A DNA stretch of 60,676 nucleotides, taken from contig JANQFZ010000007.1 in the NCBI GenBank assembly GCA_028277605.1, forward strand, positions 1 to 60,676, read 5' to 3'. Below the pieces are notes generated by a model. That model did no database searches. It saw nothing but the letters and a program-made list of their open reading frames with translations, and was not told where the DNA came from. The stretch is from Vallitaleaceae bacterium (GTDB taxonomy: Bacteria; Bacillota; Clostridia; Lachnospirales; Vallitaleaceae). This document shows, in pieces, positions 1 through 8,431 of the stretch; the stretch's first letter is position 1, and the number at the start of each line of letters is the position of its first letter. The translations under genes and the position numbers were made by a program.

Positions 1-222
1 TGCTCCCTTTTTAATCCATCTACCTATCTTTTGATTCCATGTCTTCATATCTGCTACAAAGGTGGCATCAGGTCTTTGGGCATAGATTAATACTGCGTCA
101 TCAAAGGTATGTTTATATACCCTTGCATGAAATGATAAAAAGTTCATCCATTCCTTACGGTTTTTAACTATTTCAGCTAAGATATAGTCATATATATCCT
201 TTACCTTGTCATATCGTCTCAA
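1..222 (-). CDS. N-terminal fragment of giant DNA methylase/SNF2 helicase protein (cut by window edge)
   Basis: A TTG start at 222 is preceded by the ribosome site AGGGGGA, and 74 codons run open to base 1. The peptide contains WMNFLSFHARVYKHTFD and LIYAQRPDATFVADMKTWN, which I recognise as the amino end of the very large methylase/SNF2 helicase proteins of Firmicute conjugative elements. The body of such a protein is at the other end of this window (54433-60676), without its own amino end. The two pieces are therefore probably one gene on a circular molecule. Direct joining of base 60676 to base 1 is out of frame, so some bases are missing between them. A second, separate copy of the family is possible but less likely. 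Confidence 0.75.
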   Translation of the reverse strand, partial: MRRYDKVKDIYDYILAEIVKNRKEWMNFLSFHARVYKHTFDDAVLIYAQRPDATFVADMKTWNQKIGRWIKKGA

Positions 223-239
223 TTCCTATCCCCCTTTCT

Positions 240-386
240 TTATATCTCCATCTCGTCACACTCCGACTCTTCATTAACTATATCTTTCTCTTTCTTTTCC
301 TTCATTGTGGAATAGTACAAAGCTAATGCCTTATCAATAATGCCCATAACCTCTGCTTCATCTTGTTCAGGTTTAAAGTGCTTCAT
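240..386 (-). CDS. small acidic protein coupled to parB (48 aa)
   Basis: A 48-codon ORF starts at an ATG that overlaps the parB stop as ATGA (386-383), the classic layout of translational coupling. The product begins MKHFKPEQDEAEVMG and is rich in charged residues (KEKKEKD, EESECDEMEI), without a membrane segment or recognisable domain. An in-frame ATG at 395 would add three residues, but the coupled start is preferred. The stop is followed after 17 bases by the TTG start of the giant methylase/helicase gene, so this small gene sits between the partition genes and the transfer-replication genes in one transcript. Function unknown. Confidence 0.6.
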   Translation of the reverse strand: MKHFKPEQDEAEVMGIIDKALALYYSTMKEKKEKDIVNEESECDEMEI

Positions 387-1273
387 AAAAACCATACTCC
401 AATATTTTGGTGGCTTTGGCTTTTTTTCTTTAACTTCTCCTTTAATAATAGCGTGAGCTGTTTCAAAGGTAAGTGGTGCTTTTTATCTGCTCCTCTAAGA
501 TTTCTAGCTCTATTCATGTCTATCTTAAAATTTTCTTCGGTAATGATGGCGTGTATAATATCAAGACTTTCTTCTCTTAGATAGGATAGGTCTACACCTG
601 CACGGATAGCAATTTTACCATTGTCTACTAGTTCTTTAAACTCAACTGGTAGCTTGTTAATTCTTAAATATCTTGCCACAGAATTTTTAGATAGGTTATA
701 CTCTTCTCCAACCTTAGATAGAGTCTTTAACTTGTTCCCCATTGGGGAACAAGTTACTTCATTATACTCATTAGGTGATTTTGATAATTTCTCTATCTCT
801 TTTAGTAAGTCAGTTCTAACGCCTTGCTTCTTCATTGCCTCATGTCTTACTGCAACAACTGTTGCTCTTTCTGAATGCGGTAAATCAGCAAAGGAACGTT
901 GCATGGTATTCGTCTCTGTTACAATGAGTAAGGCTTCTTCCTCGGTAAGACCTTCTTTTACAATTGAAGGTATTTCTTTAAGACCTAACACCTTACATGC
1001 TTTGACCCTGTTATGTCCTGAGAGTATTTCATACTTTAGCTTCTTTTTTCTTACTACGATGGGGACGATAACTCCAAACTGCCTAATACTCTCCACCATC
1101 TCGTCAAGCCTTTCTCCTTCATACAGTTTGAATGGATGATTTTCAAATCCTACTAGCTGTTCAATCTTAAGCATATCTTGATTTAGTGTTTTACTATCAT
1201 TAGTTTCTGGATCATAATCTTCTCCAAATATCGCCATAAAGGGCTGAACCTTCTTAACTTCTTCTTTTCCCAA
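383..1273 (-). CDS. parB: ParB-like partition protein (ParB/RepB/Spo0J family)
   Basis: This 296-aa protein has the ParB N-terminal nuclease-like domain: the GHNRVKACKVLGLKEIP motif near residues 85-101, then the TNTMQRSFADLPHSERA segment typical of the family. A helix-turn-helix follows (LSKVGEEYNLSKNSVARYLR, around residues 185-204), expected to bind a centromere-like parS. The C-terminus is basic. The gene begins one base after the parA stop (1275), so parA and parB form a partition operon that stabilises an extrachromosomal or transiently circular element. I saw no obvious iterated parS sites nearby. ParB proteins of ICEs can also act as regulators, but the adjacent ParA favours segregation. 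Confidence 0.9.
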   Translation of the reverse strand: MGKEEVKKVQPFMAIFGEDYDPETNDSKTLNQDMLKIEQLVGFENHPFKLYEGERLDEMVESIRQFGVIVPIVVRKKKLKYEILSGHNRVKACKVLGLKEIPSIVKEGLTEEEALLIVTETNTMQRSFADLPHSERATVVAVRHEAMKKQGVRTDLLKEIEKLSKSPNEYNEVTCSPMGNKLKTLSKVGEEYNLSKNSVARYLRINKLPVEFKELVDNGKIAIRAGVDLSYLREESLDIIHAIITEENFKIDMNRARNLRGADKKHHLPLKQLTLLLKEKLKKKSQSHQNIGVWFL

Positions 1274-1274
1274 T

Positions 1275-2063
1275 CTATATCAACTCCTTACTTAATAACT
1301 CCTTTGCGAAGATTTGATATGCTGTAGCTGCTTTATTTGTAGGCATATAATCTATTATGCTCTTACTTCTTGCGTTGGCTTCCCCAACCTTTACAGATTT
1401 AGGTATCTTAGTACCAAATACTTTTATATGAGAACCATAGGAGTTCTCAATCATCTCTAACATCTCCTGTGCAAGTTTTGTTCTCTCATCAAACATGGTC
1501 AGTAATATACCTTCAAAGTCTATCCTTTTATTAATTCGTTTCTTTATTTTAAATATGGTTTTAAGTAGTAATTCAAGACCTTTTGCGGACAAATATTCTG
1601 GAGTTGCAGGAATTAGTACAGTGTCACAGGTTGCAAGGACATTAAGTGTCATTAAACCAAGGGAAGGCATAGCATCAAGCAAAATAAAGTCATAGTCTTC
1701 TTTTATCTCATTAATAATTGTCTTTAGGATATATTCTCTACTCATTGCTGATACTAACTTAATTTCAATATCTGATAAAAGTATACTGGCAGGTAATACA
1801 TCAATATTTTCTTTGGTTATTATATAATTTTCTTTCCGTGGAAGGTCTTCATCCATAATGACTCTTTCCATTAGATGATATAGTGTAACCTCTAGCTTAT
1901 CTGGACTTTCAATACCAAAACAATCTGTAAGATTAGCCTGATTATCACAATCCACTACTAAAACTTTGTATTTCATGTTTTTTAATACTGTTGCTAAGTT
2001 TCTACATGTTGTACTCTTTGCTGTTCCACCTTTCTGACTTGCTATTGCAATTACTTTGCACAT
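1275..2063 (-). CDS. parA: ParA-type partition ATPase
   Basis: A 262-aa ParA/Soj ATPase. The amino end carries the deviant Walker A box SQKGGTAKSTT, then the Walker A-prime-like CDNQANLTDCFG; FILLDAMPSLGLMTLNVL is the Walker B region. It should drive segregation with the neighbouring ParB. The reading frame stays open to a GTG at 2081, but AAAGGAG lies eight bases upstream of the ATG at 2063, so MCKVIAIA is the better start. A strong terminator lies just upstream (2116-2182), separating this operon from the recombinase gene. Confidence 0.92.
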   Translation of the reverse strand: MCKVIAIASQKGGTAKSTTCRNLATVLKNMKYKVLVVDCDNQANLTDCFGIESPDKLEVTLYHLMERVIMDEDLPRKENYIITKENIDVLPASILLSDIEIKLVSAMSREYILKTIINEIKEDYDFILLDAMPSLGLMTLNVLATCDTVLIPATPEYLSAKGLELLLKTIFKIKKRINKRIDFEGILLTMFDERTKLAQEMLEMIENSYGSHIKVFGTKIPKSVKVGEANARSKSIIDYMPTNKAATAYQIFAKELLSKELI

Positions 2064-2115
2064 CTGATTTTCTCCTTTCACGCTCAGATTTAACTCTCTT
2101 CCCTTAAAAAAGGGT

Positions 2116-2182
2116 ATAAAAAAATAGGACAGCAGCTCGCCACCCCTTTATATTACAGGGTTTCTAACTGTTGTCCTATTAT
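2116..2182 (-). terminator. Rho-independent terminator after the recombinase gene
   Basis: Arms 2123-2135 and 2168-2180 pair over 13 positions with one G-U pair, and on the minus strand the stem is followed by a run of seven T (2122-2116). It lies six bases after the recombinase stop codon. The A-rich 22 bases at 2103-2124 recur with one change at 7611-7632, at a second terminator. Confidence 0.85.
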
Positions 2183-2187
2183 ATCAC

Positions 2188-3915
2188 CTACTTATTCCTA
2201 CAACGCACTCCACATGAACCGTTTCCGTTATAGGAATACACAGTATCATCTTTTCTACCATGTATTCCATTAGGCTTTTTTACACTACAGTCCTCCTCTA
2301 ATTGTAAACCTGTTTTAAAAATAAAAGTAACTGAATAAGGATTCTTTTTACCTGTCTCATCGACTTTTCCTATGATTACTTTATCTATAACATTCTCAAA
2401 TATCTCTCTATCAAACTTTTCTAGTAACTTATTGTTTTCAAATACTTTTCTGAAGGACTTCATCTTATTTTCAAGTTCTCTTTGTTCTTCATATGCATTC
2501 CCTAACTGACTTTCTTCCTGTTTAAGTTCTTCAATTTCAGATGCCGTATTATGATATTTCTCCTCATATGTTTCTCTGTTAATTATACCATCAACATTTA
2601 ATTCCACAAGCTTTCCTAGCTTATTTTCTAGTTTATAAATGTCTTCTTTTATCTTTCTAATCTTTTTTGTAAGATTACTTTGACCTAATGATTCTTCAAC
2701 CGTTTTTAGAAATTCTATTACCATATCTTTATTATTAGTACACATTATATTGAAGGCATCTACAAAGGCAGCTTCTAGTGCTTTTTCACTTATGCTTTTA
2801 GAATGCTCACAATATCTTTTCCCCTTCTTCGTTCCAGTCATACATGCCCATACAATTTTCTTATTTGCTGTATTACCATGCCATGAGCGTCTTGTGATTG
2901 ACCCACCGCAAAAACCACATTTCATCATACTGCTAAAAGCATATTTTCTACTGTATTTTTCACGTTTAATACCTTTTTCTAAACATTTTCTTTTACTTCT
3001 TTTTGCCATTATGCTTTGTGCTTGTTCAAATATTTCTTTTGAAATGATAGGCTCATGATGGTCTTTAATATAGTACTTATCCTCTTCTCCAAAGTTATCT
3101 AATCTTCTATGGGTTATTGGATCTACAGTAAATGTTTTGCCAAGCAGTAAATCACCTTTGTATTTTTCATTCTTAATAATATTTCTAACAGTACTCTCAC
3201 ACCAGCTAGTGCTACCTCTTTTGGTTTTATACTTTAATCCTGTCAATTCCTTTGCAATTACATAACATCCATTGCCTTCAATATATCTTTGAAATATGTA
3301 TTTTATTATCTCAGCTTCTTTTTTATTAATGGTTAAAATCTTTTCTTTTTGATGATAATCATATCCCAAACAACCATTGAAACCTACTAGCTCTCCTCTT
3401 TTCATTTTCATTTTTAATCCCATTTTTACGTTGGATGATATAGATTCACTCTCTTGTTGAGCTAATGAACTTAGGATAACCAGTAGCATTTCACCGTTCA
3501 TGGTTAATGTATTAATATTTTCTTTTTCAAAGAATAGGGCAACGTTATGTTCTTTTAAAAGTCTTACATATTTTAAGGTGTCTAAGGTATTGCGTGCAAA
3601 TCTTGAAATTGATTTAGTTATAATTAAATCAATTTTATTATCCAGAGCATCGTTAATCATTTTTTGAAAGCTGATTCTTTTATTTATCTGTGTACCTGAT
3701 ATAGCTTCATCAGCATATATCTCTACTAATTCCCATTCCTTTTTGCTTTCTACTAATTGCCTATAATGTGTGACTTGGGATTTATAGCTTGATAGCTGCT
3801 CTTCTGAATCCGTACTTACACGACAATAGGCAGCAACTCGTAATTGCTCCATCTTCTTAGAACATCTTCTGTTTATTCTATCAGAACGAGCTTCTATTAC
3901 ATGGACTTCTTTCAC
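2188..3915 (-). CDS. large serine recombinase (site-specific integrase/excisionase)
   Basis: At 575 aa this is a large serine recombinase. The resolvase catalytic domain starts with AAYCRVSTDSEEQ, with nucleophile Ser34, and continues with KSISRFARNTLDTL. The recombinase domain (GFNGCLGYDY onward) is followed by a zinc ribbon (CGFCGGS near residue 335, second cysteine pair further on) and a long coiled coil (about residues 420-500). The tail ends NGSCGVRCRNK. Enzymes of this type integrate and excise elements such as Tn4451 and ICEs through short att sites that usually lie next to the gene, but I could not identify an att core. A SHOCT-like small gene lies upstream and a terminator downstream. 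Confidence 0.93.
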   Translation of the reverse strand: MKEVHVIEARSDRINRRCSKKMEQLRVAAYCRVSTDSEEQLSSYKSQVTHYRQLVESKKEWELVEIYADEAISGTQINKRISFQKMINDALDNKIDLIITKSISRFARNTLDTLKYVRLLKEHNVALFFEKENINTLTMNGEMLLVILSSLAQQESESISSNVKMGLKMKMKRGELVGFNGCLGYDYHQKEKILTINKKEAEIIKYIFQRYIEGNGCYVIAKELTGLKYKTKRGSTSWCESTVRNIIKNEKYKGDLLLGKTFTVDPITHRRLDNFGEEDKYYIKDHHEPIISKEIFEQAQSIMAKRSKRKCLEKGIKREKYSRKYAFSSMMKCGFCGGSITRRSWHGNTANKKIVWACMTGTKKGKRYCEHSKSISEKALEAAFVDAFNIMCTNNKDMVIEFLKTVEESLGQSNLTKKIRKIKEDIYKLENKLGKLVELNVDGIINRETYEEKYHNTASEIEELKQEESQLGNAYEEQRELENKMKSFRKVFENNKLLEKFDREIFENVIDKVIIGKVDETGKKNPYSVTFIFKTGLQLEEDCSVKKPNGIHGRKDDTVYSYNGNGSCGVRCRNK

Positions 3916-3988
3916 CTTTTTCCTCCTTTTTATTTATAACAAATACAAAACTTTATAGTTTGTGTCTTTAGCTTACTACATATGATTT

Positions 3989-4135
3989 TTATACTACAAG
4001 CAATGGTTCATTTATTTTATATTTTTGTCTTAATTTATTTTTGATAAGGTCATACTGTGTTTTAGTTATCAATTTATGTGCAAGTAATTTCTTAAGCATC
4101 ACTAACTGCATGCTATACATTAAGATATTATCCAT
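3989..4135 (-). CDS. SHOCT-like small protein (48 aa) upstream of the recombinase
   Basis: A 48-codon ORF begins at 4135 behind the excellent ribosome site GGGGAGGAAG. The product has a short helix followed by LLAHKLITKTQYDLIKNKL, which matches the short helical SHOCT pattern (a leucine-rich helix, then G/L-I-T-x-x-Q/E-Y). Genes like this are commonly found directly in front of serine recombinase genes in Firmicute elements. Whether it helps control excision direction is unknown. There are 73 bases between its stop and the recombinase start, with no other gene visible. Confidence 0.65.
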   Translation of the reverse strand: MDNILMYSMQLVMLKKLLAHKLITKTQYDLIKNKLRQKYKINEPLLVV

Positions 4136-4196
4136 ATACTTCCTCCCCTTCATAGTCAGAAAATGTAACTATCAATAATTCCAAGCCTCATTTTTT

Positions 4197-6419
4197 CTAT
4201 AAAAAATATTCAGGAGATTTCTTTTCCTGAATAAATCTTTTTATATCTTCTATATTGTATTTAACCTTACAGTTTGGAAGAGCTTGTCTGATGACTTCTC
4301 TATATCTTTCATTAGCTCTTATATCTAAGATTGATATAACCGCTGTATCTGTTTCGTTTCTTATAGCCCTACCATATCCTTGTTTTAATTTTGTTAACAT
4401 CTTTGGAATAAGTATCTCTCTTCTAAACTCATCCTCTGTTTCAAACTGCTTCTTAAGATTCTCTGTTATTGGATCAGGAACTAGGAATGGTAGCTTTACA
4501 ATGATTAAATGGGATAATATATCTCCTGTAAAGTTAAACCCTTCCCATATAGGACCACATCCAAGCAGTACTCCATTTTTACTCTTACGGTATTTTTTGA
4601 TAGCTAAACCATTACCCTTTGATAGTTGAAATATTGGATAACTTATGTCTTTGCTTATCAATAACCCATATATTTTTCTCATAACTTTATATGAGGTGAA
4701 GAGAATAAGGGCATGTCCATTACTTGCTTTTATAAGCTTCTCTATTTTGTTAGCTAATTGATTAATATACTCTTTATCTTTATTGTTAGGATATGGCAAT
4801 TCACTTTCTTGATAAAGAATTGTGTTATTATAATAGTCAAAGGGAGATTCTTTATATATCTCATCTATATGGGGGTTATTTTCAATCCCTAAAGTTCTTT
4901 TAATATAGTTAAAATCACCATTAACCGCCATTGTCCCACTGGTCATGGCTCTAGGTGATTTGGTTCTAAAGAGCGTATTAGATATAATCTCATCTGTGTT
5001 TCTTGGTATGGCACAAAGAGCCGTCTTATCACTTTCGGGATTCTCAATCCACAGAATTGCATCTCCTAGCATAATCTCTAAGCTATCACCCAACTTCTCA
5101 AATGCTATTTGAATATTTCTCTTTCTATCTTCTATTCTTATGATAACTTGCTTTACTAACTCCTTAAGCTCATACAGTTTGCGGCTAAGTATTAATGGAT
5201 TTGCTATAGGATATTTTTTTACTTCATCATCTGAATCCCTATCTGCTGTGGCTATAATAAATATATCTTTGATTAGTCGGTATGTTTCTTCAATATACTT
5301 ACAAAGTCTCTTATACCCTACACTTCTAGACTCTTTACTATCCATACGCCTTAATAGCTCCAATACATTTTCTTTAACAATCTCTACCGCTACCATTGAT
5401 GTAAAGGCATCTGATATTTTGTGGGCTTCATCATAAATCACCGCCTTATAATCACATAGAAGTGGTTTATGACCTTCCAGTCTCTTCTTAGCATCTGCTA
5501 TTAAGTAGTGATGATTAGTTACTTGAAAAAGATACGCATCTGTGTTTAATGACCTTAACATTCTCCTATATCTACAGGTCTTATCCCTAGGACAGCTAGA
5601 GCAATGCTTTGGTATAACTTTAATTCTTTCAATATCATAATTTCTAATAGATACATTGGATAAGTCCACTATATTGCTGTTCATAATATCTAGCAGCATT
5701 TGGTATTCCTTTGGGTTTTTATTTTTAAGACTTCTAATATAATTATTGAGCCTGATATCACATATATAGTTTTCTTTACCCTTTCTAATTACCCCTTTTA
5801 CTTCCTTATCTATAATTCCATGCTCCAGTAGCATTTTAGATATCAGTGGTAGGTAATCCCTTACAATCTCTTGTTGTAATCTTTTACTAGATGTTGAGAT
5901 GACAATAGTTTTACTAACTGTTAATTTATCTTTCCAACTAGGTTCAAAGGTAATATGATAGACAATACTTGCTACAAGATAAGCATGGGTTTTTCCTAAT
6001 CCAACCGCTACATCGGATAAAGATATACGATTGTTTGTCATAGCTCTATAAATATGCTTTGATAAGTCCAGTTGTTCTTTTCTAAGCTTAAAGCCATAGG
6101 TTTTAAATACTGTGGCAAATATATAGTCAATGAGTTCTTCTCCATCTGTTGGGTAAGCAATATTATAGAATGATTGCTCAGCTACTTTAGATAATAGCTC
6201 CATATAGTTGTCCGAGTTTATAGCTCGCTTCTTATAACCTAGATATTTGCTATCACCTGTTATGTAGTTATAGGCTTTATATTTGTAGGTCTTACCTGTA
6301 TAGGTTTCTGTAATAATACAATCTCTTGATATAAAAAGTCCTCTTTCTCTTTTATCAAGTTTTGCTATTTCAGCAAGTTTTTTCATGGCATAATCCGTAT
6401 GCATGTTTACATGACACAT
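4197..6419 (-). CDS. DinG/XPD-like iron-sulfur superfamily 2 DNA helicase
   Basis: A 740-aa helicase. Walker A is DVAVGLGKTHAY (about residue 140). A four-cysteine iron-sulfur segment follows (CSSCPRDKTC plus an upstream cysteine, about residues 275-285), then the DEAH box VIYDEAHKISDAF near residue 330. The C-terminal helicase half has LLGCGPIWEGFNF and the arginine-rich motif VI QGYGRAIRNETDTAV. This is the layout of the DinG/XPD family, which unwinds DNA in the 5'-3' direction. It starts behind GAGGAGGATAAAAA, directly downstream of the highly structured region 6478-6895, which could be its leader. A role in element replication or transfer is inferred from context only. Confidence 0.88.
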   Translation of the reverse strand: MCHVNMHTDYAMKKLAEIAKLDKRERGLFISRDCIITETYTGKTYKYKAYNYITGDSKYLGYKKRAINSDNYMELLSKVAEQSFYNIAYPTDGEELIDYIFATVFKTYGFKLRKEQLDLSKHIYRAMTNNRISLSDVAVGLGKTHAYLVASIVYHITFEPSWKDKLTVSKTIVISTSSKRLQQEIVRDYLPLISKMLLEHGIIDKEVKGVIRKGKENYICDIRLNNYIRSLKNKNPKEYQMLLDIMNSNIVDLSNVSIRNYDIERIKVIPKHCSSCPRDKTCRYRRMLRSLNTDAYLFQVTNHHYLIADAKKRLEGHKPLLCDYKAVIYDEAHKISDAFTSMVAVEIVKENVLELLRRMDSKESRSVGYKRLCKYIEETYRLIKDIFIIATADRDSDDEVKKYPIANPLILSRKLYELKELVKQVIIRIEDRKRNIQIAFEKLGDSLEIMLGDAILWIENPESDKTALCAIPRNTDEIISNTLFRTKSPRAMTSGTMAVNGDFNYIKRTLGIENNPHIDEIYKESPFDYYNNTILYQESELPYPNNKDKEYINQLANKIEKLIKASNGHALILFTSYKVMRKIYGLLISKDISYPIFQLSKGNGLAIKKYRKSKNGVLLGCGPIWEGFNFTGDILSHLIIVKLPFLVPDPITENLKKQFETEDEFRREILIPKMLTKLKQGYGRAIRNETDTAVISILDIRANERYREVIRQALPNCKVKYNIEDIKRFIQEKKSPEYFL

Positions 6420-6477
6420 TTTTTATCCTCCTCGTAATTTATGTAATTTATAAAAAATCTAATTTTTAATCTGCTTT

Positions 6478-6895
6478 TTAACAACATTGATCTATACCAA
6501 CAATCCATTTGATATAGAGCAATGCTGTTAAGTTTGTTTTGTAATAAATCTCTAAGGCGAGTCTTGGTAAGACTCTCATTGAACCTAATGTAGCTCTCTG
6601 CTTGCAAACTACACTATTTTCATCGCTGGTATCTCCAGTGACTGCATACCTATCAGCTAGGTCTATGCAGAAGTATCATTTAATTTTTTCCCTTGTAGGT
6701 CATGGCGAATAACTTCATTACCACGAAGCTATTTGTAATCAACCTTTATCGCTCTCATATACTATGGTCATGGCGAGGTCATTAATATCGCTGTCCCTTC
6801 GGCTACAAGGTAACGTACCTTAGAGATTCGGTATGAATGGAGTACTAACTATTGCTACATGGTTCAATTAAAGTAATATCAACCATGTAGCAATA
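6478..6895 (-). ncRNA. candidate large structured non-coding RNA
   Basis: The 550 bases between the sigma-like gene and the helicase hold a dense set of nested and adjacent inverted repeats. Stems by plus-strand position: 6850-6864/6881-6895 (15 bp); 6547-6557/6818-6828 (11 bp, enclosing all that follow); 6691-6698/6803-6810 (8 bp); 6708-6716/6725-6733 (9 bp, one G-U on the minus strand); 6642-6652/6658-6670 (11 bp with a bulge); 6626-6629/6635-6638; 6589-6593/6609-6613; 6559-6565/6569-6575 (7 bp, triloop). Outside the enclosing stem lies 6478-6500/6509-6531 (23 positions, one mismatch). GGTCATGGCGA occurs twice (6698, 6766). G-U pairs fit minus-strand transcription. No RNA family is recognised. 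It may be a free RNA or the helicase leader. Confidence 0.65.
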
Positions 6896-6973
6896 CTAGC
6901 CATTATTTTTCAAAGTTCATTCGGGGAAAAGTTCCCTTCATAAGTTAGGAAAAAAATCAGCGATTTGTACCCC

Positions 6974-7453
6974 CTATTTGTGAAACTTTTTTAATTTTTT
7001 TCTAGCTTGCTCTATGGATTTCTGTATTTTTGTGTGGTTAACGCCCTCCTCGCTTGCGATTGCTCTAAAGCTTTTTCCATCTATGTAATGGGCTATAAAT
7101 CTTCTTTTCTGCGTTTCTGTTAAACAACTGAACATTTCCAAAATCTTGTTATTGTCATCTTTATCAATCAATTGTTCTAAAGCATCCTTCTCCTGTTTAA
7201 CAATTAGTTTCTTATCCTCTGCATAGGACAAATCAATATGAGTAATATGGTTTCTATGTGTCCTCTCCTTTGAGGCTTGTCTCTTATCATCACGCTCTAA
7301 AAAGTCCCTAGCCTCTTTGCAAATCCTACATGTCTCATCTGATTTTTCATTACACTTGCTACAATACTGGTTAATATAGAAAGCACATTTATCACATAGC
7401 AATTCTTTATCTTTCAAGCCTTTACACTTATCACATAAAATTATTTGATTCAT
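6974..7453 (-). CDS. zinc-ribbon / sigma-70 region 4-like regulator
   Basis: A 159-aa protein with an unusual fusion. The first 47 residues hold four CxxC pairs (CDKCKG, CDKCAF, CSKCNE, CRICKE), suggesting two zinc-binding ribbons. The last 60 residues look like sigma-factor region 4 (LTETQKRRFIAHYIDGKSFRAIASEEG, then a recognition helix around VNHTKIQKSIEQARKKL). The middle is charged. It starts behind GGAGGGATAAATA. It is probably a DNA-binding transcription regulator of the element; similar short sigma-like proteins occur in ICE and phage control regions. The large structured RNA region lies immediately downstream, so the two may be transcribed together. Confidence 0.7.
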   Translation of the reverse strand: MNQIILCDKCKGLKDKELLCDKCAFYINQYCSKCNEKSDETCRICKEARDFLERDDKRQASKERTHRNHITHIDLSYAEDKKLIVKQEKDALEQLIDKDDNNKILEMFSCLTETQKRRFIAHYIDGKSFRAIASEEGVNHTKIQKSIEQARKKLKKFHK

Positions 7454-7488
7454 TATTTATCCCTCCGTTATCTTTTGAATGTGAAGTT

Positions 7489-7533
7489 TCAAAACGATAA
7501 CAAGGGACATGGTGCTCGGATACTGCTTTTCAT
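7489..7533 (-). CDS. possible 14-codon leader peptide
   Basis: A 14-codon ORF (MKSSIRAPCPLLSF, then TGA) begins seven bases after the very strong ribosome site GAGGAGGAG and ends 36 bases before the zinc-ribbon/sigma-like gene. Such a strong site in front of a tiny ORF suggests a leader peptide or a translation-coupling element. It could also be chance; no conservation was checked. Confidence 0.3.
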   Translation of the reverse strand: MKSSIRAPCPLLSF

Positions 7534-7581
7534 GATTACTCCTCCTCTTCATGCCGTTGCATAAAGAGAAATGAGCTATAT

Positions 7582-7666
7582 AGCATAAAAAGCCACGCTA
7601 AACGTGACTTCTTAAAAAAGGGCATAAAAAAAGACCCTATTAACCTGTTAAGGAAATAGAGTCTTT
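7582..7666 (-). terminator. terminator hairpin(s) after the RinA-like gene
   Basis: Arms 7630-7641 and 7655-7666 pair at 11 of 12 positions, and on the minus strand the stem is followed by a T run (7632-7626). A second small hairpin (CACG, CTAAA, CGTG, near 7594-7607) lies just beyond. The A-rich stretch 7611-7632 is identical except for one base to 2103-2124 at the recombinase terminator. The rest of 7666-7789 shows no gene. Confidence 0.75.
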
Positions 7667-7789
7667 CGCTCTCCGTATGCAATTTTGATTGATGGCAGTT
7701 TATACCATATTATCATTGTATCAGGAGTATAATCCTATGTCAGTGTCAGAACAGTCTCTTTTTTGTTTCAATAATGTCTTATTTATATC

Positions 7790-8335
7790 TCAATGTAGTA
7801 CCATTTCTGTCTCTTTTTTGTCATTCTTATGTAAGGTCTTGAGTATTTTGGGGATAATAAATCCCCATAAGGATACACCAAATAAATGTATTGCTTCTTT
7901 ACGTTTCCGATAATAGGTGGATCTCGACATTTTTAAAGCTTGTAGCATTTCACACTCTGTATATTTGTATTTTACAAAATAATTCTTATTAATAATGTCA
8001 TAGTATATTTCCCCATTATGTCTATATGCTTTTACATGTAGCAATGCTCGTTTAATAGCATCAATCATTATTTTGTTTTCAGCAACATTCATTAGTCTTT
8101 CCCTAAGTTCAATAGCCTTTTCTTCTTCTCCGATCTCCGCCATTATCTCAATCCCTTTATAACTAGGTAATCCATAAACTTCATTACACTCGCTTACCAC
8201 ATCACTATATTCTTCAATATTATGCCATACAACCTCTGAGTATATTTTTAGAAGCACTTGTGCATTATGATATATATTAGGGTCAATGTTTTTATGTCGA
8301 TTTACTAAGCTAAATAGTACACTCTTATTTTCCAT
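7790..8335 (-). CDS. RinA/ArpU-like phage-type transcription activator
   Basis: A 181-aa protein. The carboxy end has a helix-turn-helix of the type seen in phage late-gene activators of the RinA/ArpU class: YTECEMLQALKMSRSTYYRK, then KEAIHLFGVSLWG (about residues 126-160). The amino part is helical with no known motif. It starts at 8335 with GAGGGGGG eleven bases upstream. Its promoter (8432-8460) matches the sigma-A consensus and carries a LexA-type box in the spacer, so it is predicted to be induced by DNA damage. A double terminator follows. It probably switches on element genes after SOS induction, which is inference from promoter and family. Confidence 0.65.
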   Translation of the reverse strand: MENKSVLFSLVNRHKNIDPNIYHNAQVLLKIYSEVVWHNIEEYSDVVSECNEVYGLPSYKGIEIMAEIGEEEKAIELRERLMNVAENKIMIDAIKRALLHVKAYRHNGEIYYDIINKNYFVKYKYTECEMLQALKMSRSTYYRKRKEAIHLFGVSLWGFIIPKILKTLHKNDKKETEMVLH

Positions 8336-8431
8336 AATCTAACTTGCCCCCCTCTTAGTAATATGATTGAATAACATTTTGTGATCTTAAAAAATATGAA
8401 GAGATGGTTTGGTATATTTGTTATATGGAAT

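Noticed and set aside
6407..6607. 66-aa minus-strand ORF before the helicase gene
   Set aside because: It lies across the long 6478-6531 hairpin, has no ribosome site and overlaps the helicase start; RNA structure explains it better.
6547..6828. Group I or II intron, cobalamin or T-box riboswitch
   Set aside because: The characteristic core motifs are not present.
6850..6895. Rho-independent terminator of the sigma-like gene
   Set aside because: The 15-bp stem has no T run on the minus strand.
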